Shown here piece by piece: positions 24,963-32,868 of a stretch of 44,669 nucleotides of DNA. Source of the stretch: CAZNKU01 sp045654805 (GTDB lineage Bacteria; Bacillota; Clostridia; Monoglobales; Firm-18); contig JAZOOD010000030.1 in NCBI GenBank assembly GCA_045654805.1, positions 1 to 44,669 on the forward strand, in the 5' to 3' direction. Every line of letters starts with the position of its first letter. The first letter of the stretch is position 1. A program made the translations under genes and the position numbers. A model generated the notes under the pieces. The model had not been told where the DNA came from and did no database searches. It was given only the letters and a program-made list of their open reading frames with translations.

Positions 24963-25883
24963 TTATGTTGATATTGTTTTTCTATATTGCAAAGGGGTGC
25001 ATCCTACATATTTGAGAAAATGAGTGCCAAAGTGACTTGGACTGCAAAACCCTGTCATTTCGGAAACATCAACAATTCTTAAAGCGAGATTTTCCAAAAG
25101 TATAAGTGCCTGATGTATTCTGTACTGTATAAGAAACTCGTTTGGTGTAGTGTCAAGAACACGGCGAAAACATCTGCACAATTCACTTCGACTTGTCAAT
25201 GCAGCTTTGGCTATCGAATCTAAAGAAATATTTTTATCAAAATTTTCCTTTATAAATTGCAAGGCTTTTTTTGTTCGTTCTTCATCTTTCTTTTTTGAAG
25301 CATATAATGTTGTTTTTGCATTGTATAATGATGTATTGTCTGCGTATTCGCAAAGCATAAGCCATATTTTTGATAGCTGATTATATATCCTCAATTCGTA
25401 AAAACAAAACTTTTCATTTACAATGTTTATTATCCTCAATAACGAAGATTGCATTTGATTATTTATGGGATTATCTGTATTAAAATAAGCATATTTCAAA
25501 TGAGAATCGGTAATAAATTCTATACAATTTTTATATAAATCATTATCAATACCGCCTGTTAATATATCGGGACGCCACAAAAATGAATATAGCTTACCGA
25601 AATATTTTTTGTCGGGTTTGATTTGATGAAGAATGCGGCTGTTAATAAATATTATATCGCCCGGGTGCATTGATATTTTTTCGTTTTCAATCTGGCAAGT
25701 AAACTCACCCTCTTTAATAAAGGTTATTTGCACTTCATCGTGCCAATGCCAACAAATATATCCATTTTGGAAATCCGAAAAATCATCAAGATAAACGGCG
25801 AAAGGGAACTCTGCTGTTCCGTGGTTAGTTGTTTCCTTTAGCGACTTATCTACAATGGTCGTGTTACTTGTAATCTGTTCCAT
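24963..25883 (-). CDS. AraC-family transcription regulator with cupin sensor
   Basis: 306 residues. The N-terminal half is a cupin (GYICWHWHDEVQITFIKEG, about 42-60, then HPGDIIFINSRILHQI) that may bind a small ligand or metal; the C-terminal 100 residues are two AraC helix-turn-helix motifs (LDSIAKAALTSRSELCRCF and VSEMTGFCSPSHFGTHF). GGAGGG precedes the ATG. It is divergent from the MATE gene across 130 bases, the standard setting for an activator of an adjacent efflux pump. Confidence 0.9.
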   Translation of the reverse strand: MEQITSNTTIVDKSLKETTNHGTAEFPFAVYLDDFSDFQNGYICWHWHDEVQITFIKEGEFTCQIENEKISMHPGDIIFINSRILHQIKPDKKYFGKLYSFLWRPDILTGGIDNDLYKNCIEFITDSHLKYAYFNTDNPINNQMQSSLLRIINIVNEKFCFYELRIYNQLSKIWLMLCEYADNTSLYNAKTTLYASKKKDEERTKKALQFIKENFDKNISLDSIAKAALTSRSELCRCFRRVLDTTPNEFLIQYRIHQALILLENLALRIVDVSEMTGFCSPSHFGTHFLKYVGCTPLQYRKTIST

Positions 25884-25935
25884 TTGTCCCTCCAGTGTTT
25901 TGATACGATTATGATATTTTTATGTACTAAAATGT

Positions 25936-25964
25936 TTGATTTTAAAAAATAAATACAATATAAT
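25936..25964 (+). promoter_or_regulatory. Promoter of the MATE gene
   Basis: TTGATT (25936-25941), 17 bases, TATAAT (25959-25964), in the divergent intergenic region. The AraC protein probably binds around or upstream of this -35; I could not define its operator by eye. Confidence 0.6.
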
Positions 25965-26013
25965 TATACTTGATAATAATAAAACTGTCAATAAAAAGTA
26001 AGGAGATAATGAG

Positions 26014-27372
26014 ATGAAACAAAATATAAATATGCTTGAGGGTTCGTTGTTAAAAAATATTTTTCTATATACAATTCCAATTATACTGACAAGTGTATTA
26101 CAACTTTTATTCAATGCAGCCGACCTTGCTGTTGTTGGTAGATATTGCGGAGAAATTTCGGTAGCAGCCGTTGGAAATGCAACTATTATAACCTTTTTTA
26201 TTGTTAATCTTTTTGTTGGATTTTCTATAGGTTCGGGTGTTATAACAGCACAGGCGATAGGTGCAAAAGATGAAAAAGCACTTCATAAAATTGTACATAC
26301 TTCTATGCTTGTATCAGTAATCTGCGGAATTGTAGTTACTTTTGTTGGGGTAGTCTTTTCTAAAAAGTTGTTATTGTTGATGAACACCCCAGTAAGTGTA
26401 TTGTACTTATCTGACATCTATATTAAAGTTTACTTTTCTGGAGCAATCTTTATGCTCATATACAATTTTGGAGCATCCATTTTAAGAGCTGCAGGAGATA
26501 CAAAAACACCTTTAATTTTTCTTGTTATTTCGGGGGTATTAAATGTAATACTCAATATTATTTTTGTAACACAGTTTAATTTGAATGTTTTAGGGGTTGC
26601 GTTGGCAACCACTATATCTCAAGCGGTGTCTGCTATTCTCGTTGTTCTTTTACTTATACGCAGGACAGATGGATGCAGATTGATTTTATCCAAAATGAAG
26701 ATATATAAATCACAGGTATTGGGTATTATCAGAATAGGTTTACCGGCAGGATTACAAAACGCTTTGTTTTCTATATCAAATATAGTTATTCAATCATCTG
26801 TTAACGCATTTGGTGATGTGCTTATGGCAGGTAATGCAACAGCAGGAAATGTTGAGGGCTTTATATATGTTGCTCTTAATAGTTTTATGCAAACATCACT
26901 TAATTTTGTGGGACAAAATGTTGGTGCAAAACAATATAAGCGCGTAAAAAAGGTTTTTACATTATGTATTATGAGTGTTTTTGCTGTTGGTATAGTTTTA
27001 ACAACACTAATTAACTTATTTGGTACATCTATACTTTCGATTTATATAACTGATTCACCGGAAGCAATTCAATATGGTCTAATTCGCTTGCGTTATGTTG
27101 GATACGCATATTGCATTGGTGGGATAGTTGATGTAATCAGCGGTGCGTTGAGGGGTATGGGAACATCTGTTTTACCTATGCTTATATCAGTATTTGGAGT
27201 ATGCGGTGTTCGTATAATGTGGATATATACAATTTTTCAAATACCGAGGTATCACACACCTCAATGCCTGTATAGCTCATATGGAATATCGTATATCATA
27301 ACATTTGTTGTAATGGTTATTTCATTTACATTTGTTTTAAGAAAAAAATCCAGAATAGATAGTTCTGTTTAA
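26014..27372 (+). CDS. MATE-family multidrug/toxin efflux protein
   Basis: 452 residues with 12 membrane segments in two six-helix halves. The start (NMLEGSLLKNIFLYTIPIIL, about 5-24) and FNAADLAVVGRYCGE are typical of the DinF/NorM-like MATE branch, and GLPAGLQNALFSISN marks the second half. It exports cationic compounds using a Na+ or H+ gradient. AAGGAGA upstream of the ATG. The module AraC-MATE lies between junction elements B2 and A3. Substrate not predictable. Confidence 0.9.
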   Translation: MKQNINMLEGSLLKNIFLYTIPIILTSVLQLLFNAADLAVVGRYCGEISVAAVGNATIITFFIVNLFVGFSIGSGVITAQAIGAKDEKALHKIVHTSMLVSVICGIVVTFVGVVFSKKLLLLMNTPVSVLYLSDIYIKVYFSGAIFMLIYNFGASILRAAGDTKTPLIFLVISGVLNVILNIIFVTQFNLNVLGVALATTISQAVSAILVVLLLIRRTDGCRLILSKMKIYKSQVLGIIRIGLPAGLQNALFSISNIVIQSSVNAFGDVLMAGNATAGNVEGFIYVALNSFMQTSLNFVGQNVGAKQYKRVKKVFTLCIMSVFAVGIVLTTLINLFGTSILSIYITDSPEAIQYGLIRLRYVGYAYCIGGIVDVISGALRGMGTSVLPMLISVFGVCGVRIMWIYTIFQIPRYHTPQCLYSSYGISYIITFVVMVISFTFVLRKKSRIDSSV

Positions 27373-27419
27373 TGTTAAAAATGTGTTTGTAGAACGATAG
27401 AAGCTCATTTTGAGGGTGG

Positions 27420-27540
27420 GGAATACAAAACCCTTACCTCGCAAGTTTTAGCCTTCGAAAACCGCATAAAATGGCCATTTTTAGACCTCTATTGCGTGGC
27501 ATTTTGGTAGGGTTATATGCTGATTTGTTTCCATCATAAA
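27420..27540 (-). other. Conserved-looking GC-richer block, possible transfer-origin relic
   Basis: About 120 bases without a reading frame in the 438-base gap after the MATE gene. Read on the minus strand it runs ACCCTACCAAAATGCCACGC, then GGTC, a 14-bp palindrome AAAATGGCCATTTT (27468-27481), and AAACTTGCGAGGTAAGGGT with an AGGGT/ACCCT inverted repeat. This resembles, from memory, the non-coding DNA upstream of mobC in clostridial mobilisable elements. Confidence 0.35.
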
Positions 27541-27560
27541 ATTTAATGTGCTATTTTCGG

Positions 27561-27770
27561 CAAAGCACTTGAAATATTTGCTCGTTTATGGTATCATAAT
27601 AAACGTCAAGAGGAAATATATATGATACTTGGCGTGATACTATTTTGATACTAAAAAATTAAACAAAGCAAAAGAATATGGAGATTTGAAAGAAAAAATT
27701 TGAATATTTCCATAGAATACTAAACAAATTTGTTTAGTATTAGAAAAACTTTGCCGAGTGGGAATAATAA
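27561..27770 (+). repeat. Junction element family A, copy 3 (diverged)
   Basis: Same order as copy 1: CAAAGCACTTGAAAT, TTGAAA (27569) -N17- TATCAT (27592), GTCAAG, CTTGGCGTGATACTA with a second TGATACTA, hairpin AATACTAAAC/GTTTAGTATT (27716-27741), tail CGAGTGGGAATAATA (27755-27769). Middle segments have drifted. It precedes the QueC-like gene, and its promoter-like part could serve that gene. Confidence 0.75.
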
Positions 27771-27810
27771 ATTCAATATATAAAAATATTTTAAGTGAGG
27801 GGATAATTTT

Positions 27811-28608
27811 ATGGAAAATTTTATTGATGTAGCAAATATCAAGGAACCGATTTCTATTTTTTGGACCGGTGGTTGGGATTCTACCTATCGAGTTGTGGAA
27901 CTATCTCGTCAAAAAGTTACTATTCAACCGGTATACATTTTAGATGAGAAACGTGCAAGTAATGAACGTGAACTTAATGCTATAAATAAAATTACCGAAA
28001 TGCTTAAAGAGCGTGGAGAAACACTTGCGGAATTTTTGCCAATCAAAATAATCAAGGTTTCTGAAATTCCTGAAAATGAAGAAATTTCTCAAAAGGTTAA
28101 GATGTTGAGGGACAAGTATGATTGGGGAATTCAACATGAATGGACAGCTCGTGTTGCTACGATGTATCCCATGATAGAAATGTGTATTGAAAAAGTAACA
28201 GTGGGATATATGCCTACCAGAAAAATGATTGAAGATCTTGGAAAGCTCACAATGTCATCGCATGGTTGGGTAATTGACAGAGAAAACTCTGACGATACTC
28301 TAATTGCTGCTCTTGGAAGTATAACATTGCCTATTTTTGAGACTACTGAGGTTGAAATGCTTGAAAATATTAAGAAATGGGGATATGAAGATGTTATGAC
28401 AAACATATGGTTTTGCCATAGACCTATTGACGGCAAAACTTGCGGTCTTTGTAGCCCATGTCACACAAAATATGATAGTGATATGAGATTTTTGCTTACT
28501 AAACAGGCTCAAAAGCATTGCAGAAATATCAATTTGATTGAAAAAGTTTTTGGCGTGTTTGGTGTTAAGGTGTACAGAAAGGTTATGAGAAAAATTATTT
28601 CCAAATAA
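27811..28608 (+). CDS. QueC-like PP-loop ATPase (7-cyano-7-deazaguanine synthase family)
   Basis: 265 residues. A PP-loop TGGWDSTY (19-26) binds ATP, and four cysteines in WFCHRPIDGKTCGLCSPC (202, 211, 214, 217) form the zinc site of the QueC family. QueC makes preQ0 from carboxy-deazaguanine and ammonia, but no queD, queE or queF, nor a dpd DNA-modification gene, is nearby, and the body is divergent. It may be a relative acting on another carboxylate, for example in glycan or natural-product biosynthesis. GAGGGG ribosome binding site. It stands alone between element A3 and a terminator. Confidence 0.65.
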   Translation: MENFIDVANIKEPISIFWTGGWDSTYRVVELSRQKVTIQPVYILDEKRASNERELNAINKITEMLKERGETLAEFLPIKIIKVSEIPENEEISQKVKMLRDKYDWGIQHEWTARVATMYPMIEMCIEKVTVGYMPTRKMIEDLGKLTMSSHGWVIDRENSDDTLIAALGSITLPIFETTEVEMLENIKKWGYEDVMTNIWFCHRPIDGKTCGLCSPCHTKYDSDMRFLLTKQAQKHCRNINLIEKVFGVFGVKVYRKVMRKIISK

Positions 28609-28644
28609 GAACCATGAGTTTTTTGACTTTTAAATTACATATTG

Positions 28645-28680
28645 AAAACCTGAAGAATCTATAAAATTCTTCGGGTTTTT
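28645..28680 (+). terminator. Terminator of the QueC-like gene
   Basis: AAAACCTGAAGAAT / ATTCTTCGGGTTTT (one G-U pair) with a seven-base loop and T-rich 3' side, 37 bases after the stop codon. Confidence 0.85.
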
Positions 28681-28786
28681 TATTTTGTGTGAAAAAAAGG
28701 ATAGGAATTTTGTTGAGTTTGGTGTACAATACAAATATACAATTTAATTAAATGGGAGAGTAATTGCAATTTCGGCATTTGGAATT

Positions 28787-28921
28787 ATGAGTGCTTTGGT
28801 TCTTGGGATTGGGATGTGCCTATGTATGGTATGGGAAAATATTGTATTCGGAACAATTGTGGGTTTAGTTGGTATTTTGCTTTTACTTTCACTAATCCCA
28901 ATTACAAAGGGCTTGAAATAG
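28787..28921 (+). CDS. Small two-helix membrane protein or 3' fragment of one
   Basis: 44 codons from an ATG without a good ribosome binding site. Two hydrophobic helices (LVLGIGMCLCMVW and GTIVGLVGILLLLSLIP) and a basic end KGLK. The frame stays open about eight codons upstream to GGGAGAG with no standard start, so the true N-terminus may be lost. From memory it resembles the end of small Firmicutes membrane proteins with LGIGM near their start. Confidence 0.4.
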   Translation: MSALVLGIGMCLCMVWENIVFGTIVGLVGILLLLSLIPITKGLK

Positions 28922-28922
28922 A

Positions 28923-29494
28923 ATGAATGTTTATACCAAAGAACTTTTAAGGTTTATAATAAATTTAATATTCGCACTATATAACTGTGCCTTTGGGTAT
29001 TGCATCATATTCCTGGTGGTTTATATCAGTAGGTGCGTATTATGCGGGTGTCGGTAATCGTTTCTTCTTTACGGGAGAGAAAAAATGAAAAATTTGTTAT
29101 GAGATTTTCCGGCGTTATGATATTTATTTTGTCAATAGTGCTTTGTGGTATAGTTTATTTGACAATAGAACAGTTTGGAGCTGTAAAATATCATGAAATC
29201 GCTATGATTACAATTGTAATGTATACTTTTACCAAGCTTAGTCTGGCAATATGGAATTTGATAAAATCAAGAAAATATTATAGGGCTTATGAAAAGACTC
29301 TTTGCAGTATCGCGTTTACTGATGGTGTTGTTGAGGGATATAAAAAGATTGAGGATAAATTTGTTGACAGATATCTTACAAAAAATGGGGAAACAGAAGA
29401 AGAAGCAAGAAAAGACTTAAAGGATAATGGAATAATAAAAACAGACCACAACCTCCTTTTTGCATTTTGGAAGTTTGTTGTGTTCTACAATTGA
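28923..29494 (+). pseudogene. Frameshifted multi-helix membrane protein fused to a GYKKIED-type tail
   Basis: Three consecutive frames join into one membrane protein: MNVYTKELLRFIINLIFALY (28923 on), then GIASYSWWFISVGAYYAG (28996 on), then KNEKFVMRFSGVMIFILSIV to the stop at 29494. The shifts fall in the runs TTTGGG (about 28995) and A6 (about 29080), each one base. The C-terminus GYKKIEDKFVDRYLTKNGET is like a separate small Firmicutes protein family, so an in-frame deletion fused two genes. Either decay or homopolymer errors could explain the shifts; the fusion cannot be a sequencing error. Confidence 0.6.
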
Positions 29495-29516
29495 ATTTAT
29501 ATTATGTCTGTGTTAT

Positions 29517-29640
29517 AATTGGCATATACGGATTTTGGCTTTACAAAACTCCTGCGAGTTTATAACTCGCTTGCAGTCTTTCGACTGCGTATGCCAATTG
29601 ACGGCGTCGTAAAAATGCCCTTGCAAGCAAGCATTTTTAC
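29517..29640. repeat. Cluster of nested hairpins in a 280-base spacer
   Basis: An outer stem AATTGGCATA/TATGCCAATT (29517-29526, 29590-29599) encloses GCGAGTT/AACTCGC (29554-29570) and GCAGTC/GACTGC (29573-29588). Next to it GTAAAAATGC/GCATTTTTAC (29609-29640) encloses TTGC/GCAA. No reading frame. It could be a structured RNA, a terminator set or a palindromic intergenic repeat. Confidence 0.5.
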
Positions 29641-29775
29641 TCCTGGTAAAATTGATTTCTTGCATTTAAATTGTGCATTGATTTTATAATTGTAATAAAG
29701 CCGTGGCACATTGGACGAAACGTACTGATTTTGTGATTCATATTGAATAAATTATAAAGAAAGTAATGATAGTTA

Positions 29776-30330
29776 ATGAAAAACCGAATAAGAAAATCCA
29801 ATAAATTGAAACGCTCGTTAATGGACGGCACGGAGGTTATTGCAAAGAGTCGGGAAGCATCGAAGATTTTTTTGGCAAGCGAAATGTATAAAAATGCAAA
29901 GTGTATTATGCTTTATATGCCCTTGGGAAAGGAAACGGATACAGTTGAAATAATGGACAGGGCGTTTGTTGATGGAAAGAGATTGGTTTTTCCTGTTACT
30001 GATTCCCACAGCGGAGATATTACACCATATTATACGGAGAAGGATACAGTGTTCCAAAAGGGAGCCTTTTCGGTAATGGAGCCTTGCAGGGCGGAGATTG
30101 CCGATATAGTGAATGTTGATGTTATACTCGTTCCGGGAATTGCATTTTCTGAAAATGGCACGAGAGTTGGTTTTGGAAAGGGATGTTACGACAGAATTCT
30201 AAAAAACACAGATGCAGTTAAAGTCGGATTTTGTTATGAATTTCAGGTATGTGATGAAATTGTTGGGGAGAAACATGATGTAAAAATGAATTACATTGTT
30301 ACTGAATGCGGTATAAGGAAATGTTTGTAG
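29776..30330 (+). CDS. 5-formyltetrahydrofolate cyclo-ligase
   Basis: 184 residues, normal length. It converts 5-formyl-THF and ATP to 5,10-methenyl-THF in the one-carbon pathway. Visible: basic N-terminus, YMPLGKETDT substrate loop, and the ATP-binding signature VPGIAFSENGTRVGFGKGCYDR split as VPGIAF...RVGFGKGCYD (about 119-138). The ribosome binding site is weak. It stands alone and is the first gene that looks like ordinary core chromosome after the accessory region. Confidence 0.9.
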   Translation: MKNRIRKSNKLKRSLMDGTEVIAKSREASKIFLASEMYKNAKCIMLYMPLGKETDTVEIMDRAFVDGKRLVFPVTDSHSGDITPYYTEKDTVFQKGAFSVMEPCRAEIADIVNVDVILVPGIAFSENGTRVGFGKGCYDRILKNTDAVKVGFCYEFQVCDEIVGEKHDVKMNYIVTECGIRKCL

Positions 30331-30403
30331 AAATTAGACGTATATGCCAATTTATATTTCCTGTATTTTGGTTAATTTATTTTAAAAATTGATTTAAAAA
30401 ATA

Positions 30404-30432
30404 TTGAACATCTTTGTTTTTTGTGATACAAT
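30404..30432 (+). promoter_or_regulatory. Promoter of the nfnA-nfnB unit
   Basis: TTGAAC (30404-30409), 17 bases, TACAAT (30427-30432), about 64 bases before the GTG of the first gene. Confidence 0.6.
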
Positions 30433-30495
30433 GTAATTTATACTAAAAAACTGTATGTTATATTTTATAATACAGCCTTCAGGGAGGAAATAGCA

Positions 30496-31338
30496 GTGTA
30501 TAAAATAGCAAGAAAAAAAGTGCTTAATCCTACGGTTACTCTTATGGATATTGAGGCACCGTTGGTTGCAAAAAAGGCAGAGCCCGGTCAGTTTATTATT
30601 TTAAGAGTTGATGATGAGGGCGAAAGAATACCCCTTACTATTGCGGATTATGACCGTGAAAAGGGCACAGTTACAATCATTTTCCAGATTGTTGGTGCTA
30701 CAACAGAAAAGTTGAACAAGAAAAATGAGGGTGAATACATAAGTGATTTTGTTGGACCTCTTGGCAAAAAGACGGAAACAGAGGGACTAAAAAAGGTTGC
30801 AGTAGTTGGTGGCGGTGTTGGTTGTGCTATTGCATACCCCGTTGCTAAAAAATTGCACGATTTAGGTTGCGAAGTACATTCTATTGTAGGCTTCAGAAAC
30901 AAAGACCTTGTTATTTTGGAAGATGAATTTAAGGCCGTAAGTGACAAGCTTTGTATGATGACAGATGACGGAAGCTATGGCGAAAAAGGGCTTGTTACTG
31001 ATGCACTTAAAGCGTTGATAGAAGCAGGAAATCAGTATGATGAGGTTATCGTTATTGGTCCTGTTATTATGATGAAATTTGTATGTCTTTTGACTAAAGA
31101 ATATGGAATTAAAACTGTTGTAAGTATGAACCCTGTTATGATAGACGGTACGGGTATGTGCGGTGGCTGCAGACTTACAGTCGGCGGTGAAGTTAAATTT
31201 GCCTGTGTTGATGGGCCTGAATTTGACGGACATCTGGTAGACTTTGATGAGGCTATGAAGCGTTCCGCAATGTACAGAGATTTTGAAAGACACGCTCACG
31301 AGGAAACCTGCAACTTGTTTAAAAAGGAGGTTGAATAA
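30496..31338 (+). CDS. nfnA: NfnA-like FAD/NAD-binding, [2Fe-2S] electron-transfer subunit
   Basis: 280 residues of the sulfide dehydrogenase/dihydroorotate dehydrogenase electron-transfer family. FAD-binding RIPLTIADYD (about 40), NAD-binding VAVVGGGVGCAIAYP (about 101-115) and C-terminal cysteines GTGMCGGCRLTVGGEVKFAC for the [2Fe-2S] cluster. With the next gene it forms an NfnAB-type complex that couples NADH, NADPH and reduced ferredoxin. GTG start with GGGAGG eight bases before. One base separates it from its partner. A lone sulfide dehydrogenase role is possible. Confidence 0.85.
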   Translation: MYKIARKKVLNPTVTLMDIEAPLVAKKAEPGQFIILRVDDEGERIPLTIADYDREKGTVTIIFQIVGATTEKLNKKNEGEYISDFVGPLGKKTETEGLKKVAVVGGGVGCAIAYPVAKKLHDLGCEVHSIVGFRNKDLVILEDEFKAVSDKLCMMTDDGSYGEKGLVTDALKALIEAGNQYDEVIVIGPVIMMKFVCLLTKEYGIKTVVSMNPVMIDGTGMCGGCRLTVGGEVKFACVDGPEFDGHLVDFDEAMKRSAMYRDFERHAHEETCNLFKKEVE

Positions 31339-31339
31339 T

Positions 31340-32728
31340 ATGCCTAATATGTCTCTTAAAAAGAACGAGATGCCTTCTCAGACACCTGATGTAAGAAACA
31401 AAAACTTCCTTGAGGTTGCTCTTGGTTATACAGAGGAACAGGCAATTGACGAGGCACAAAGATGTCTTAATTGTAAAAATAAACCTTGCGTAACAGGATG
31501 TCCTGTACAGATTGACATTCCTGCATTTATTCAGGAGGTTGCGAAGGGTGATTTTGAAGCGGCTTATCAGATTATTACAAAATCAAGCTCATTACCTGCA
31601 GTATGCGGACGTGTTTGCCCTCAGGAATCACAGTGTGAAGGTAAGTGTGTAAGAGGTGTCAAGGGTGAGCCTGTTGCTATTGGCCGACTTGAAAGATTTG
31701 TTGCAGACTGGCATATGGCAAATGCAACATCAGCTCCTGAAAAAGTACCTTCAAACGGACACAAGGTAGCTGTTATTGGTTCTGGTCCTTCCGGTCTTAC
31801 CTGTGCAGGTGACCTTGCTAAAAAAGGTTATGAAGTAACTGTTTTTGAAGCATTCCACGTGGCAGGCGGTGTTTTGGTTTACGGTATTCCGGAATTCAGA
31901 CTTCCAAAGGCTATTGTACAAAAGGAAATTGACAACCTTAAGGCTTTGGGCGTAAAGGTTGAAACTAATATGGTAATCGGCAAAGTTCTTTCCATAGACG
32001 AGCTTATGGAAGAATACGGCTTTGAATATGTGTATATAGGCACAGGCGCAGGCTTGCCGAGGTTTATGAACATCCCCGGTGAAAACTTAAAGGGGGTATA
32101 TTCTGCAAATGAATTTTTAACACGTGTTAACCTTATGAAGGCGTATAAGGAAGATAGTTCAACACCTATTTACCGTGGTAAAAAGGTTGCAGTAGTAGGC
32201 GGCGGTAACGTTGCAATGGACGCGGCACGTAGTGCAATGCGTCTTGGTGCAGAAGAAGTTTATATCGTTTACAGACGTGGCGAATCAGAACTTCCTGCCC
32301 GTGCGGAAGAAGTTGAGCACGCTAAGGAAGAAGGCATCATCTTCAAACTTCTTACAAATCCAACAGAAATTTTGGGTAATGAAGACGGTTTTGTTTCAGG
32401 CATTAAATGTGTTGAAATGGAACTTGGCGAACCTGATGCATCCGGCAGAAGAAGACCGGTTGTAAAGGCTGATTCTGAATTTATTATAGATGTAGACTGT
32501 GTAATTATGTCTATCGGTACATCACCTAACCCGCTTATTAAGTCAACGACAAAGGGACTTGATACTGAAAAATGGGGCGGAATTATAGCAGATGACGTAA
32601 CAGGCTTAACATCCCGTGAACACGTGTATGCAGGCGGAGACGCTGTAACAGGTGCCGCAACGGTTATACTTGCGATGGGTGCAGGTAAGGCTGCTGCAAA
32701 GGCTATTGATGATGATTTGAATAAGTAA
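31340..32728 (+). CDS. nfnB: NfnB / NADPH-dependent glutamate synthase small-chain-like flavoprotein
   Basis: 462 residues. N-terminal Fe-S region (CLNCKNKPCVTGCPVQIDIP, then CGRVCPQESQCEGKC), FAD motif VIGSGPSGLTCAGDLA (about 148) and NAD(P)H motif VVGGGNVAMDAARSAMRLG (about 288). The ATG at 31340 follows AAGGAGG; the in-frame ATG at 31283 lies inside nfnA. Annotated often as gltA, but pairing with the FAD/[2Fe-2S] subunit supports NfnB, the large bifurcating subunit. No glutamate synthase large chain is near. Confidence 0.88.
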   Translation: MPNMSLKKNEMPSQTPDVRNKNFLEVALGYTEEQAIDEAQRCLNCKNKPCVTGCPVQIDIPAFIQEVAKGDFEAAYQIITKSSSLPAVCGRVCPQESQCEGKCVRGVKGEPVAIGRLERFVADWHMANATSAPEKVPSNGHKVAVIGSGPSGLTCAGDLAKKGYEVTVFEAFHVAGGVLVYGIPEFRLPKAIVQKEIDNLKALGVKVETNMVIGKVLSIDELMEEYGFEYVYIGTGAGLPRFMNIPGENLKGVYSANEFLTRVNLMKAYKEDSSTPIYRGKKVAVVGGGNVAMDAARSAMRLGAEEVYIVYRRGESELPARAEEVEHAKEEGIIFKLLTNPTEILGNEDGFVSGIKCVEMELGEPDASGRRRPVVKADSEFIIDVDCVIMSIGTSPNPLIKSTTKGLDTEKWGGIIADDVTGLTSREHVYAGGDAVTGAATVILAMGAGKAAAKAIDDDLNK

Positions 32729-32731
32729 TTG

Positions 32732-32762
32732 AAAAACGCTGTGTAAAAACACGGCGTTTTTT
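32732..32762 (+). terminator. Terminator of nfnAB
   Basis: AAAAACGCTGTGT / ACACGGCGTTTTT with a four-base loop (one G-U) and six Ts, directly after nfnB. Confidence 0.85.
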
Positions 32763-32795
32763 CTGTATTTCAGGCATTATATTGCCATATATCCA

Positions 32796-32824
32796 TTGAC
32801 TTTTGTGCATTAAAGTGATAAAAT
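32796..32824 (+). promoter_or_regulatory. Promoter of the aryl-oxoacid operon
   Basis: TTGACT (32796-32801), 17 bases, TAAAAT (32819-32824), 45 bases before the acyl-CoA synthetase. No other clear promoter or terminator lies between here and 38614, so the six genes are probably co-transcribed. Confidence 0.6.
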
Positions 32825-32868
32825 ATGATATTATGGGTTTTGTTTTTTTTAGAAAGGAAAGATTGTGA

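Noticed and set aside
16811..27770. Integron attC array
   Set aside because: Repeats delimit modules as attC sites would, but several modules hold multiple genes with their own promoters, the elements lack attC-type R/L boxes, and no integron integrase is present.
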